Below the pieces are notes generated by a model, which saw nothing but the letters and a program-made list of their open reading frames with translations, was not told where the DNA came from and did no database searches. Below are positions 1 to 11,031 of a stretch of DNA of 64,000 bases, piece after piece; positions within the stretch are counted from its first letter, which is position 1, and each line of letters opens with the position of its first letter. The stretch is taken from the NCBI GenBank assembly GCA_039519185.1, contig JAZGSX010000010.1, positions 124,001 through 188,000 on the forward strand. The letters are read 5' to 3'. The position numbers and the translations under genes are program-made. The stretch is from Astragalus membranaceus (lineage: Eukaryota; Streptophyta; Magnoliopsida; Fabales; Fabaceae).

Positions 1-846
1 ATGACTCTGGCTACTCTGTTCGGTAAACTTCAAGAGCACGAACTAGAACTCACTCGCCTAGCTGAGTATGAAAATACAGATAAGAAAAAGAAAAGCTTGG
101 CTCTAAAAGCATCTTGTTCTAGTCAATTCGATGATAGTGACAACTCAGATGATGAAATTGATGAAAATAAAGAGAATATGGCTCTTATGGTTCGGAAGTT
201 CAAAAGGTTCATGAAAGGCAACAACTATCCAAAGAAGAACTTCAAATCAAAAAAGTTCTCTAGCAAAGAAAGTACATCCGGTCCTCCTACTTGTTATGAA
301 TGCGGGAAACCCGGGCACATGAAAATGGAATGTCCTAATCTACAGAAAAAGGACTCCAAATCTGAAAAGAAGGCATTCAAAAATAACAAAGGAAGAAAAG
401 CCTACATCGCATGGGAAGACAACTGCATGGATTCATCAGATGAATCAGAAGATGAAGAAGCTCAAGTTGCATTAATGGCTGATCATGAAAGCGAGAATGA
501 AAACGAGGTAATTTCTAACCCTGACTCTTTACAAAATGCATATGATGATTTATATGAAGCTTTCACTGAATTGCATGATGATTCTATGAAATTAGCTAAG
601 GCATTAGATAAATCAAAGAAAATCATTGCTAATCTTCAAGATGAAATTAATGTTTTAACCAAAGAAAAATTAGAGCTTAGGAAAGAAAATGATAAGCTTG
701 TGTATGTTAAAGAAAATTATGCATGTGATAAATGTATAGAACATAAAAAGAAAATCAATGAACTTGAATGTACAATAGACAAAATGCCCAAATTGCATCT
801 TAGGATTCAGAGAAATAATTTTTGTGAAAAGCAATATGCATCATAG
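1..846 (+). pseudogene. gag: Sirevirus gag, C-terminal part, frameshifted
   Basis: Open from the first base of the window, so the true start is upstream. It encodes a Lys/Glu-rich capsid-nucleocapsid region with a CCHC zinc knuckle (C98, C101, H106, C111 of the visible frame; C-X2-C-X4-H-X4-C), acidic Ser/Asp/Glu stretches around residues 44-58 and 142-170, and a probable coiled coil at about residues 180-235. Gag packages element RNA into virus-like particles. Near 825-846 the gag reading moves to the next frame, where a second knuckle is found, so this copy carries an indel there. Confidence 0.85.
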
Positions 847-1030
847 ACCTAAGTTTTCCACTAAACCTCATATTAGATGTTACTATTGTGATAAACCTGG
901 ACATACAGCTTCTGTTTGCAGGGCAAGAGGTAAGCAAACCATGAAAAAGATATGGGTTCCCAAAAGGACCATACCAAGCACTAACCCACAAGGACCCAAA
1001 GAGATTTGGGTACCTAAAACCTTGTTTTGA
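824..1030 (+). pseudogene. gag: Sirevirus gag tail with second zinc knuckle
   Basis: This frame continues gag after the break at about 825-846. It holds a second CCHC knuckle (CYYCDKPGHTASVC, residues about 20-33) followed by the basic IWVPK-type segments that end Sirevirus gag. It ends in TGA at 1028-1030. Pol starts a few bases on in a third frame. Gag and pol of this lineage are usually divided by a stop or frame change, so the second break may be partly natural, while the first looks like decay. Confidence 0.8.
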
Positions 1031-1034
1031 ACCA

Positions 1035-4000
1035 ATGCAGGTATGCTTCAAGGTACGGGGGTCAGATTGGTACCTTGACAGCGGATGCTCAAAGCACATG
1101 ACTGGAGATATTACAAAGTTCCTAACTCTTACCCCCAGATCAAGCGGTCATGTGACTTATGGTGACAATAACAGAGGAAGAATCCTTGGTGAAGGTAAAG
1201 TTGGTAAAGACTTATCTACTGCTATTGATAATGTGCTCTATGTTGAAGGTCTTAAACATAATCTTTTAAGCATTAGCCAACTTTGTGATAAAGGAAATAG
1301 AGTAATATTTGACTCAGGTTCATGCATCATTGAGGATAAACAAAGTAAACAAGTTAGAATGATAGGAAATAGAGTAGAAAACATATACATGATGAGTTTA
1401 GATAGTGTTTCATCACATAATGCATGTTGCCTCATTAGTAAGGAAGAAAACTCTTGGTTATGGCACCGTAGGACAGCTCATATTCATATGGATCATCTTA
1501 ACAAGCTAGTGTCTAAAGATCTAGTTAGTGGTTTGCCTAATATCAAGTTTGAAAAAGATAAATTGTGTGATGCATGCCAAAAGGGTAAACAGGTAAAAGT
1601 GTCATTTAAATCAAAGAATATTGTGTCTACTAACAAACCTTTGCAGCTGTTACACATGGATCTATTTGGTCCCTCAAGGACAAAAAGTTATGGTGGAAAT
1701 TACTATGCTCTAGTTATAGTAGATGATTATTCAAGGTATACCTGGACTCTCTTTCTGGCAAACAAAAGCGAAGCTTTTGGAGCATTCAAAAAGCTTGCAC
1801 GTAGCATTCAAAATGAGAAAGAACTGAAGATTGTCTCAATTCGATCTGATCACGGTGGAGAATTTGAAAATGAAAAATTCGAATTCCTATGTGAAGAACT
1901 TGGTATAAATCACAACTTCTCAGCACCTAGAACTCCTCAACAAAACGGAGTAGTTGAAAGGAAAAATCGATCATTGGAGGAACTTGCCAGAACAATGTTA
2001 AATGATCATGACATCCCAAAATATTTTTGGGCGGATGCTGTAAGTACTGCTTGTTATGTTATGAATAGAGTTCTAATTAGGCCTATTTTAAAGAAAACCC
2101 CCTATGAACTTTACAAGGGGAGAAAACCAAATATTTCACACCTTCACACCTTTGGTTGCAAATGCTTTGTATTGAATAATGGAAAAGACAACCTAGGTAA
2201 ATTCGATGCTAAAGCTGATGAAGGAATTTTTCTTGGTTACTCTTTATCTAGCAAGGCCTTTAGAATTTTTAATAAAAGAAATAAGGTAATTGAGGAATCT
2301 GTACATGTTACATTTGATGAAACTAACCCCAAAAGGCTGGGAAAGGTTATTGATATTGCAGATGAACCTGAAGAGTTAGAGACAGGTGAGAAGAAGAAAG
2401 AAGAAGAAACAAAAACCACCCCTCAAGAGAAGTCAGAAGAAGGATCAAGCAGTGAACTTCCCAAGGAATGGAGAATCCCAAGGGATCACTCGCTTGAAAA
2501 TGTCATAGGTGATGTAACAAAAGGGGTAACTACTCGTAACTCTCTTCGAAATGCATGTAATCATATGGCTTTCGTATCTCAAATTGAACCTAGAAATATA
2601 GATGAAGCCGTAGTTGATGAACATTGGACTATTGCTATGCAAGAAGAGTTAAATCAGTTTGAAAGAAACGAAGTGTGGGATCTAGTTCCTAGACCTGATA
2701 AACACCAGATAATAGGCACAAAATGGGTGTTTAAAAACAAGCTAGACGAATCAGGTATAATAATTAGAAACAAAGCTAGACTAGTTGCTAAAGGTTATAA
2801 TCAAGAAGAAGGAATAGACTATGATGAAACGTATGCTCCTGTAGCTAGATTAGAAGCTATTCGCATGTTACTTGCTTTTGCATCAATCATGGATTTTAAA
2901 TTATATCAAATGGATGTTAAGAGTGCTTTCTTAAATGGTTTTATCCAAGAAGAAGTGTATGTTGAACAACCTCCTGGTTTTGAAAATTTCGAAAAACCAG
3001 ACCATGTTTTTAAACTCAAAAAGGCTCTATATGGTCTAAAGCAAGCTCCCAGAGCTTGGTACGAAAGATTGAGCAAATTTCTACTCAATCATGATTTTCA
3101 AAGAGGAAAAGTTGACACTACACTTTTTATAAAAAGGTCAAAAGATGACATCTTACTCGTGCAAATTTATGTGGATGATATTATTTTCGGTGCTACTAAT
3201 GAATTGCTTTGCAAAGAATTTTCAAGTATTATGCAGAATGAATTTGAAATGTCAATGATGGGAGAACTCAACTTCTTCCTTGGGCTTCAAATAAAACAAA
3301 CAAACAACGGCATTTTCATATCTCAATCAAAGTACTGCAAAGAACTACTCAAAAGGTTCGAAATGGACAAAGCAAAAGAAATGTCCACACCAATGAGCAC
3401 CTCATGCTACTTAGACAAAGATGAAGAAGGTAAACCGGTAGAACTAAGCAAATACCGAGGTATGATTGGCTCTCTTCTCTACTTAACTGCTAGTAGACCG
3501 GACATCATGTTTAGTGTCTGCATGTGTGCTAGGTATCAAGCAAATCCAAAAGAATCACATTTAGTAGCTGTCAAAAGAATAATGAGATATCTAGTAGGCA
3601 CTCAAAATGTTGGTTTATGGTACCCAAAAGGTGCCACATGTAGTCTTATTGGTTATTCAGATTCTGACTTTGCAGGATGTAAGTTGGATAGAAAAAGCAC
3701 TAGTGGAACATGTCACATACTAGGTAGTGCATTAGTCTCATGGCACAGTAAGAAACAAGTCAGTGTCGCACTGTCAACTGCTGAAGCAGAATATGTTGCA
3801 GCAGGGAGCTGTTGTGCACAAATCCTCTGGATGAAGCAACAACTTCTTGACTATGGTATAGATCTAGATCATATTCCTATAAAATGCGACAATACCAGCG
3901 CTATCAACCTTACAAAGAACCCCGTCCAACACTCTAGGACCAAGCATATAGAGATAAGACATCATTTTATTAGAGATCATGTCCAAAAAGGGGATTGTGT

Positions 4001-4121
4001 AATCGAATTTGTGGAATCGGCAAAACAGCTAGCTGATATTTTTACAAAACCTTTACAAAAAGAAAACTTTTTCTTCATACGAAGAGAACTTGGAATCATT
4101 GATTCCTCTTCATGCTGTTAG
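1035..4121 (+). CDS. pol: Copia pol polyprotein (PR-INT-RT-RNase H), intact
   Basis: A 1028-residue uninterrupted polyprotein. An aspartic protease DSG lies at residues 15-17. The GAG-pre-integrase zinc region has H144/H149-type and CDAC residues at about 140-182. The integrase core shows D209, D272 and E308, a D-X62-D-X35-E spacing. The reverse transcriptase runs from about 550 to 790 with YVDD near 712-715. RNase H is at the C-terminus, with conserved acidic residues in SDSDFAG and STAEAEY, and ends in a LADIFTKPL segment. The enzymes copy element RNA to cDNA and integrate it. The frame is open a few codons upstream of the chosen Met, so the true N-terminus may come by readthrough or frameshift from gag. 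Having no stops suggests a fairly recent insertion. All catalytic residues I looked for are present. Confidence 0.93.
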   Translation: MQVCFKVRGSDWYLDSGCSKHMTGDITKFLTLTPRSSGHVTYGDNNRGRILGEGKVGKDLSTAIDNVLYVEGLKHNLLSISQLCDKGNRVIFDSGSCIIEDKQSKQVRMIGNRVENIYMMSLDSVSSHNACCLISKEENSWLWHRRTAHIHMDHLNKLVSKDLVSGLPNIKFEKDKLCDACQKGKQVKVSFKSKNIVSTNKPLQLLHMDLFGPSRTKSYGGNYYALVIVDDYSRYTWTLFLANKSEAFGAFKKLARSIQNEKELKIVSIRSDHGGEFENEKFEFLCEELGINHNFSAPRTPQQNGVVERKNRSLEELARTMLNDHDIPKYFWADAVSTACYVMNRVLIRPILKKTPYELYKGRKPNISHLHTFGCKCFVLNNGKDNLGKFDAKADEGIFLGYSLSSKAFRIFNKRNKVIEESVHVTFDETNPKRLGKVIDIADEPEELETGEKKKEEETKTTPQEKSEEGSSSELPKEWRIPRDHSLENVIGDVTKGVTTRNSLRNACNHMAFVSQIEPRNIDEAVVDEHWTIAMQEELNQFERNEVWDLVPRPDKHQIIGTKWVFKNKLDESGIIIRNKARLVAKGYNQEEGIDYDETYAPVARLEAIRMLLAFASIMDFKLYQMDVKSAFLNGFIQEEVYVEQPPGFENFEKPDHVFKLKKALYGLKQAPRAWYERLSKFLLNHDFQRGKVDTTLFIKRSKDDILLVQIYVDDIIFGATNELLCKEFSSIMQNEFEMSMMGELNFFLGLQIKQTNNGIFISQSKYCKELLKRFEMDKAKEMSTPMSTSCYLDKDEEGKPVELSKYRGMIGSLLYLTASRPDIMFSVCMCARYQANPKESHLVAVKRIMRYLVGTQNVGLWYPKGATCSLIGYSDSDFAGCKLDRKSTSGTCHILGSALVSWHSKKQVSVALSTAEAEYVAAGSCCAQILWMKQQLLDYGIDLDHIPIKCDNTSAINLTKNPVQHSRTKHIEIRHHFIRDHVQKGDCVIEFVESAKQLADIFTKPLQKENFFFIRRELGIIDSSSCC

Positions 4122-4161
4122 ATTCGCATTTTTATTACATGTTGCCCTCTTTGATCATGAC

Positions 4162-4358
4162 AAAAAGGGGGAGAAGAATAGAGTTTTTTAATATTTAGAA
4201 TAAAGTTTTAATATTCAGCATGCATCTGCACTTATTTGCATACAGTCAATAAAACAGGGGGAGCATCATGATAGGGGGAGTATCGTATACATTATCTGTT
4301 TGAACTAACCTCCCACCTTGAGATGAGTTAATGTTTTGTCATCATCAAAAAGGGGGAG
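4162..4358 (+). other. Sirevirus multi-polypurine-tract region
   Basis: Four A/G runs of the type aaaagggggag occur at about 4162-4173, 4254-4263, 4273-4280 and 4347-4358. The last directly precedes the LTR and should prime plus-strand DNA. Repeated polypurine tracts upstream of the 3' LTR are a known Sirevirus trait. The intervening 4122-4346 shows no open frame of note. Confidence 0.75.
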
Positions 4359-4687
4359 AATGTGGATACCTTGTGTTGCAGGTAACCTGATATTGCAGGA
4401 TATGTTTTGATGATGAAAAAGACAAAGGTAAGATTGACGGTCAAAGTCAATAAAAGTGACTAAACGTCAAAGTCACAATCCAAGACAAGCAAGCCAAGAA
4501 CTGAAGATTCAAGTTTAAGGGTAGTCCTTAAATATAAGGGTAGTCATTAGGGCTTGGGTGTGTCTTAGGAAAAAGTGTAAGCTCTTTCAAAGGTCAGCTC
4601 GTATATCAAAGTCTCACACACTCACAAAGTTTTTTAAAGTTGCATGCATATTTACGTAAACATTTCTTATCAACTTTTAAATAACAA

Positions 4688-5049
4688 AATCGATTTCTCT
4701 CATGCATAAACATATATCAAAATCGATTTTCAGGCAAAATAGAAAAGCTAAATCGATTTTCAGGTCATGTACTTTCAGTACATAAATCGATTTCTGAGCC
4801 AAATATTTTTAAGGGAAGAATCGATTCCCAACCTTTTTCACACAAAGTGAGAATCGATTCCCACTTGTCTCAGGCAAGCTGAAAATCGATTCCTACATAT
4901 TTTAACTTAGTGAAGAATCGATTCCTAGCCTCCCGGAGATCCTAAGAATCGATTACATCCTTTTTACAAACAAATCAGAATCGATTCCTAGATCAGATCA
5001 AGCAAATGAATCGATTCCTAGATCCATTCCAATTAGCAAAGAATCGATT
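4688..5049 (+). repeat. Array of 12 AATCGATT palindromes, period about 32 bp
   Basis: AATCGATT starts at 4688, 4721, 4751, 4785, 4819, 4852, 4884, 4916, 4947, 4979, 5009 and 5042. Spacing is 30-34 bp with a mean near 32. Sequence between the palindromes is not conserved beyond a short flank (often gAATCGATTcct). The array ends about 40 bp before the TATA box, the position expected of an enhancer. Confidence 0.9.
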
Positions 5050-5089
5050 CCTACATCATTTTCAACGTAAAAATGAATTCCTCATAGCC

Positions 5090-5097
5090 TATAAATA
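5090..5097 (+). promoter_or_regulatory. Sirevirus LTR TATA box
   Basis: TATAAATA within cctataaataggc, just downstream of the AATCGATT array. Transcription would be expected to start near 5120-5130, which would make the AATCGATT array part of U3. Confidence 0.7.
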
Positions 5098-5796
5098 GGC
5101 AAGGCTTCACGTTCATTTTCACACAACCCATTTCACGAATCAGAGAACTTTTGAGAAAAACTCTTTACGCTTTTACTTTTTGCTCATCACGTACCGTTGG
5201 TCTGTCTGAGCTGATCTGTTGCTAAGAGTTAGTTGGGGTTGTATTCTTCAAGTTGTAATATCTGCCTACACTAGAGGTATTTCTGCATTTAAAATTGTTT
5301 ATTATTTAATTGTTGTGTTTTGTTCTAGGGAGTGGGGTATCTCTCTAGGGTAGCTGCATGTACTAGGAAGTGGGGTATCTTTCTAGGGCAGTTGATTGTA
5401 ACAGGGGTGGGGTATCTCTTGTTATTGTTATAATAGATCTGAGGGCTCTCTATAGGTGGGGTATCCTAGGAGGAGAGTGCCTAAGTCTGTAAAGGTTTTC
5501 CAAGGCACCTGTAAGCCTTGTTGTTGTTTTAGTGGAAAATCTCACAAGGGTGTGAGGACTGGACGTAGGTCACTAGGAGGTGACCGAACCAGGATAAATC
5601 TCTGCGTGCTTTACTGCTTTCCTGCTTTACTGTTTTACCGCTTTACTGCTTTATACTCTAATTCCTTCGCTTCCACTTAACCTGCGCGAAAATTGATCTA
5701 AGTCATTGAAAAGGGGAAAAACATTTTCAAAAGATCTGAAAAGTTTTTAAATCTCAATTCACCCCCCCTCTTGAGACTGAAGCCACTTGGTAACAG

Positions 5797-6108
5797 TTAC
5801 CGCCAAATCTTTCGAATTTGCACGACGTGTTTCATGTGTCGCAACGTCAGAAGTATGTTTCGGATCCATCTCATGTGATCCACATGGATGACGTGGAGGT
5901 GCGGGATAATATCACGGTGGAGACTATGCCTGTGCGGATTGAAGATCATGAGGTGAAGGTGTTAAGAGGCAAGGAAATTGAATTGGTGAAGGTGGTCTGG
6001 TTAGGAGCTGCCGGTGAGAGCATGACTTGGGAGTTGGAGAGTAATATGCGGGAGTCCTATCCAGAGCTGTTTGATTCAGGTGAGTTTTCGAGGACGAAAA
6101 CATTCTAA
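5797..6108 (+). pseudogene. pol: Tekay G0 pol C-terminus: integrase tail and chromodomain
   Basis: Starting at TTACCGCCA this frame reads LPPNLSNLHDVFHVSQ..., the end of a Ty3/gypsy integrase, then a chromodomain-like module (PVRIEDHEVKVLRGKEIELVK followed by a Trp and TWELESNMRESYPELF). It matches residue for residue most of the same region of G2 (52326-53447, reverse strand). The chromodomain is thought to steer integration to heterochromatin. Upstream pol is cut off by the Sirevirus insertion. The last residues are altered compared with the FEDEIF ending of G2. Confidence 0.92.
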
Positions 6109-6120
6109 GTGGGGGAGAGT
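6107..6120 (+). other. G0 polypurine tract
   Basis: AAGTGGGGGAGAGT immediately precedes the LTR start TGTAACGCCC. The same tract precedes the 3' LTR of L1 and, in reverse, of G2. Confidence 0.9.
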
Positions 6121-6879
6121 TGTAACGCCCAAATATTTAATTAAAATTATTTAATTAAATATTTAGGTATTCAATTATTTATCTATTTATTTTAGTTGGT
6201 GTAATTATATTAACATTGAATTAAGAGGTGTGTAATTGATTATTAGGGGATGGCGTTAGTGATCGGGCTTAAGCTGGAGGAAAGCCCGTGATCCAAGTCC
6301 ACTAGCTAGGCGCATAGGTGAAGCACCTAGGCTAGTGTTTGGCTCACTTATGCGAATTGTGGAGGAAAGAAAGAAGAGTTGTGAAATAGAGAGAGGAGAA
6401 GAGAGAAAGGATTCGGCGCGCATAACAAGGGAGAAGAGGAAGAGGAATTCGCGAATCCAAGGGAGCAGAGAGGAGCTGTGTTGCTGAGGTTTTGTTGATG
6501 ACTCGATCAAGGGAATTGGTGCTCTCCTACTATAAGGTAAGGGTGGGGTTCTTCCTTATAATGGGGTTTTATGATGGGGTTATGTGGGAATAGATCCTAT
6601 GATGCCTAGGGTTTGATTTTGATGTGTAGTTTGATGGTAGTTGGATCATAACTAGGTCGATTGAAAATACTTGCTTGTTGGTGATTGTTGTGACTCAAAG
6701 AAATTGGTGATTCATTGTTATTAGTCCTAATTGCATGTTAGGTGTTCGATAAAATGTTTGTTTGGTGTTGTGATTAGCAAATTGTGATAATTGACCTTGG
6801 TGGTTGAGAATTGATGACCTAAATTGGTGATATGATTTGCATATGTGGTGTTTTGGTGAATTGGTGTGATGCTATTTTT

Positions 6880-7320
6880 GGCACCCTGGGTGTGGGCGCC
6901 GTGTGCTAAATATTGCTTGGTGCCATGTTGCTGTTTCTGGCACCCAGTGCATGGGCGCCGTGTTTGAGTCATGCTGCGTTCGGTCGTGTTGCGGTTTTTG
7001 GCGCGTTGGGTGTGAGCGCCGTGTTCCAGGGTGTGTTGTGTTGCGCGCTGTTGGTGCAGGGGTGCCATGGGCGCCATGGGCGTCGTGTCTGGTGGGTGTG
7101 TGCGTGTGCCATTGTGTGTTGCGCGCTGAGTCTTGGCGTAGGGGCGCCATGGGCGCTTGTGTCTGGGTGTGTTGCGCGCTGTATCTTGGCGCAGGGGCGC
7201 CAGGGGCGCCATATTCTGTGCCATGTTGCGTTTTTGTGTTTCCTGGGCGCCAAGGGCACCAGTTTCTGTTGCTGGCCAGTTTTCAGCATGTTGCCTGCTA
7301 GGCGCCCAGTGCCTGGGCGC
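6880..7320 (+). repeat. GGCGCC-rich minisatellite in the G0 LTR
   Basis: Repeated short phrases ending in GGGCGCC or GGCGCC occur in this interval, spaced irregularly. The stretch is far richer in G+C than its surroundings. It yields several long but meaningless Ala/Cys/Pro-rich frames on both strands. Confidence 0.8.
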
Positions 7321-7710
7321 CATTTTCAGGATGTTCCTCAATTTTTCCCCGGTTTTGTTTTTGACATATCTTTTGACTCGGGAGTCCGATTTAGACGTTT
7401 CAAAATGTTTTGGAAAGCTTATTCAGAGGCCTAGCTGAATATTCTAATTTGAGGCAAAGTGGTCCCTTTTTCTGGAAAATTGTTAACCGTTGATGTAGTC
7501 GTAAATGTTGATGTTTTAAAAAGAAAGTTGTCATGTCTCAATTACTTTGGAAAAAATTGTCGTTGTCCCAAATGTGTTGGAAAATTGTCGCTTGTCTCTG
7601 GTGTTGTGAAAAATCCTCGTGTCTCAAATGTTTTGGAAAATTGTTGTCATCTTGGTGTCTTGGTGCTGTTTTGGAAAATTGTTGTTGTCTTGGTGTCTTG
7701 GTGCTGTTTG

Positions 7711-8055
7711 GGCTAGGTGTGAAGGCTCAAACCTTGGTGTTGTAGGAGCTCGGTGTGAAGGCTCCAAATATTGGTGTTCCGTTGTCTCGGGTAGTTTGGT
7801 GTTTTCGGTGTCGCTGTGGATAGGTGTGAAAGCCCAACTTTGGTGATATTTGGTGATTGTTGTTGGTGTGTCACATTGTGACTAGTTTGGTGATTGTCTG
7901 TGTGCATTCATGGTGTCGCATACAGCATGTGCATTGATTTTGGTGAAGACCTTTGGTCTTGGAGCTAGGTGTGAAAGCTCAAATTTTTCTAAAACTGGTG
8001 AGCCTGGTGTGAAAGCTCAATTTTTCGTGAATTGGTGAGCCGGGTGTGAAAGCTC
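7711..8055 (+). repeat. Repeated hairpins with GGTGTGAA loop in the G0 LTR
   Basis: At least five copies of an arm-GGTGTGAA-arm unit. Arms pair as GGAGC/GCTCC (7745-7765), GAGCT/AGCTC (7962-7980) and GAGC/GCTC (about 8000-8018 and 8037-8055), with a wobble-paired copy near 7711-7727. A separate AAGACC-TTT-GGTCTT hairpin sits at 7946-7960. Confidence 0.7.
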
Positions 8056-8969
8056 TCAATTTTGGTGACGCCTCTATTTACAGGCAAAATTTTGGTGATT
8101 TGGTACCACATGCATATGCCCGTTGGTGTGGGCTGCATTCATGCATTATCATGACATTGGTGACTGATTGTGATGTTATAACTTGACGTGTGTTTATGAT
8201 TTGATGTGTGTAGTGGAGTGGTAGATATAGTATCATATTCTAGCATATTTCCTATCGTTTTACGCTATTATATTGAAGATATCTCACCCCTTCTGTTTGA
8301 ATGTTACCCCTATGCGGTAACGTGCAGGTGATTGAGAGTGAAGGCTTAGGTACCTTCGCTATTCTGAGTCGGTGTCGTCGGTGTCCTTGCTTTGATGTGT
8401 AACACTCAAGGGGGGATAAACGCTAAACTTTGTGTAACACCCCGTTAATTTCTAACTTGTAGAAACTACCTAAGCGCACTACTGGCATACATCAGAGTGA
8501 CTTTCTTTTTAACATATTGAACACATACTAAACTTCGATGAATCACTCATCAAACGTGCTTAAAGAAATAACTGAACTGCATATTAATAAAGTCGGTCCT
8601 TACACCCTCAACTAGTGTTCAATACTCAAAACCGAAAGTCTGCGGAAACGATTTACAACTTCAAAGACATAAGTCATACAATCGAATAGTCTTAAGATAC
8701 TGAATAGAAATACGTAAATACAAAGGGAACTGAAATACAAGACAAAAAGAAATGAAGATAGCGGCTGCTCCTCAAGCATCTTCATAGCCGTGCCTCACGG
8801 TCTTCAACTTTCCCTGCGTAACTGAAAAACAACAACAATGGATTGGGTGAGACAACTTGTCTCAGTGAGTTCTATCGCGACCCCTTACTAAACCTCTCGG
8901 TTCAATTATGCTTGATTCATTATTCTAAACTCAAAACTCATAGTCCTCAAAGTTGACTATGTGGTGGTA

Positions 8970-9332
8970 CTAATCTCAATCACTGAGCCTAAACCAAGAA
9001 CTATGCTCAATCACTGAGCCTAACAATGAACTATGCTCAATCACTGAGCCTAACAATGATTCTTAGCGTGTCACCGGTCACTTGGCATAATAAGCTCCCG
9101 GTGAACCCGTCCCCACTAATCACTAGTGGGTCCCTGATGGAGCCTAGGTTCATAAGGATCATGACTTCCTCTCCCCCAGCACACTAATCTGAAATAGGGT
9201 CGTCACCCTAACAATGAACTATGCTCAATCACTGAGCCTAAACAATGATGCATATACAATGTACAATATCAATGAACAATGAAAACTGCTCAATCACTGG
9301 ACCTAACCTGAAAGCATACTCATTCACTGAGC
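8970..9332 (-). repeat. Tandem GCTCA-ATCAC-TGAGC hairpins in TR-GAG LTR
   Basis: Perfect copies of a 5-bp stem with 5-nt loop occur at 9005-9019, 9035-9049 and 9223-9237, with variants near 8975, 9288 and 9314. The same array recurs in the other LTR (about 12890-13255), where the fifth copy is intact. Confidence 0.8.
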
Positions 9333-9949
9333 CTTATCATGACCTAATCTTATTATTAACATTAGGTGGTCTAAGTATTAACTTAATCTTATAATTTAGT
9401 GATCTCACATGGATTACTAATGTTTGCTAACTTAACTTAATAACCTTACTCAATGAGTCAGTCCAACACATATATCAATCACAAAGTCATAACATGAAAC
9501 CAATGGTCAATCACATGAGCATTCGCTGCACCTGAACATAATCCAAGCATAACCAATCACATGGCACTAATATAACCTGGATCCCATCACAGTTAATTAC
9601 CACTCAATTCGGGGCCATTTAGTTATAGTATCATTGGGGAAGGTGGAAGAAGGGATTAGAAAGCAATTGCAATCGTTCGGAATGATTTAAAGCACTTTTT
9701 AAAAGAGGCAACCCGAAGACCACGCACGACTCGTGCGCCCATACACACGATCCGTGCGTGACTATCATTTATAGTATTATTCCCTCCGATCCCTCATCAC
9801 TTCCCGATCAACTCTACCACTTTAATCATAGCCAAACAATGGTATTAATAGGGTCACATCATCCCATTTGGTTGAGGAGGAGATCAGAAGAGGTTTGGAA
9901 CTGAAAGGAACGACGAAACGGAAATTCGGGGTCCGGCATCAGGCATAGA

Positions 9950-10060
9950 CGCACGACTCGGGCGCATGGGGCGCACGACCCGTGTGCCCTGGGCAGAGGT
10001 CCAGAAACTGGCGCACGACCCGGGTGCATGGGGCGCACGACCCGTGTGCCCTGGGCAGAT
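9950..10060 (-). repeat. GC-rich repeat of gcgcacgaccc units
   Basis: A unit of about 60 bp containing gcgcacgacccgtgtgccc and a following cagaggtccag or cagatttcag is present twice, with an earlier partial copy. It recurs at 13870-13980 in the partner LTR. Its G+C content is much higher than the flanks. Confidence 0.75.
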
Positions 10061-11031
10061 TTCAGAATGTGCAGGTTTTTGTTGTTTTCGTTCCGTTTCG
10101 CTTTCCAATCGTTTCCAATCCATAACCCGATCAACTCCCAACCTTCAAACAGATTTCGTACATATATTTCCAGGCACAATTCAACCATATAACAATCAAT
10201 CAATCCACGATCAAGACATGCAAATTTCATGATATTCACGCCAACAATTCAATCGAGTTCATGATTTGAATGCGAGACTTTCATAAAGCGGTTTCAGAAT
10301 ACATGACACATGATTTCTAAATCCCTAGTGAGTATAGAACTCACCTCTTGGACGACAATGGCAATAGACACCGAGACTTTACGACAAGGACCACGGCAAC
10401 TCACGAACTCTCCGAATTCTCTCCAAAAACTGTCCCAATCAAACTCATCTCCCACAATTTCGAATTTGCAAAGCACCAACACCTCTAGTGACTCCAATAC
10501 TTCATGCTTGACACTTCTATTACCCCTTGCTGGCCCTAGGATGTACTCCCTAGCTCTCCATTTCAACATGCAAGGTTCAGATTTTGTGTTTGGCTTGGTG
10601 GAGCTTGAATAGGCCTCCAATGGTGATTTATGGAAGGGGAGGAAGATGATGTCGAAATTAGGATCAATGGGAAGGGGAAGGTAAGCTGAACACTATGGTG
10701 GCAAGTGATTGCACATGCAAGAATCTTTTGAGAAGTTCTCTCCTCTTTCTCCCTTCTTCCTCACGCCCCCTTCCTCCCTATTTTTGCTGTTTTTGAATGT
10801 TGAAGAATGAGGTGAATGTGTTGGGTGTCAGCTGAAGAATGGTCTAAATATAAGCCATGTTAAAAGACAGTTTTGTCCCTCACTTACCCATCCTATTCCT
10901 CATAACTCCTAACAGCTTTAAGTACCCTAATCTTGATGAGCTTAACTCAACTAGACCCTCAATTGAATTAATCAATTATCTAAACAAGTCAATTTCAATT
11001 TAAATAGCTTTCAACCAACTAAATAAATAAC

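Larger units (their letters stand above)
1..5795 (+). mobile_element. Ty1/copia Sirevirus-type retrotransposon, 3' portion
   Basis: The 3' part of a copia element: end of gag, complete pol in the order protease-integrase-reverse transcriptase-RNase H, a multi-polypurine-tract region and a 1.4 kb 3' LTR. The gag with zinc knuckles, the long LTR and the repeated A/G-rich polypurine tracts fit the Sirevirus (SIRE/Maximus) lineage. The 5' LTR and the start of gag lie outside the window. It interrupts the integrase/chromodomain region of Tekay element G0, whose reading resumes at 5797. There is no env-like frame between pol and the LTR, although some Sireviruses carry one. Confidence 0.93.
4361..5795 (+). 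repeat. Sirevirus 3' LTR
   Basis: It begins TGTGGATACC directly after the polypurine tract and ends GGTAACA, giving TG...CA ends and 1435 bp. Gypsy pol codons resume in frame at 5797, so gttac at 5796-5800 is a candidate TSD, but the partner is outside the window. It contains a palindrome array, a TATA box and three degenerate ggggtatct repeats at about 5333-5470. Confidence 0.85.

Noticed and set aside
800..1099. 99-residue reverse frame across the gag-pol boundary
   Set aside because: Antisense shadow of well-supported gag and pol coding.
6903..7438. Several overlapping Ala/Cys/Arg-rich open frames on both strands
   Set aside because: They follow the GGCGCC repeats inside an LTR, have no domain and overlap in many frames; low-complexity by-products.
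9859..10239. 126-residue reverse frame repeated at 13779-14150 as a possible conserved gene
   Set aside because: Both copies are simply the two LTRs of one element, and the frame spans GC-rich repeats; no independent conservation.
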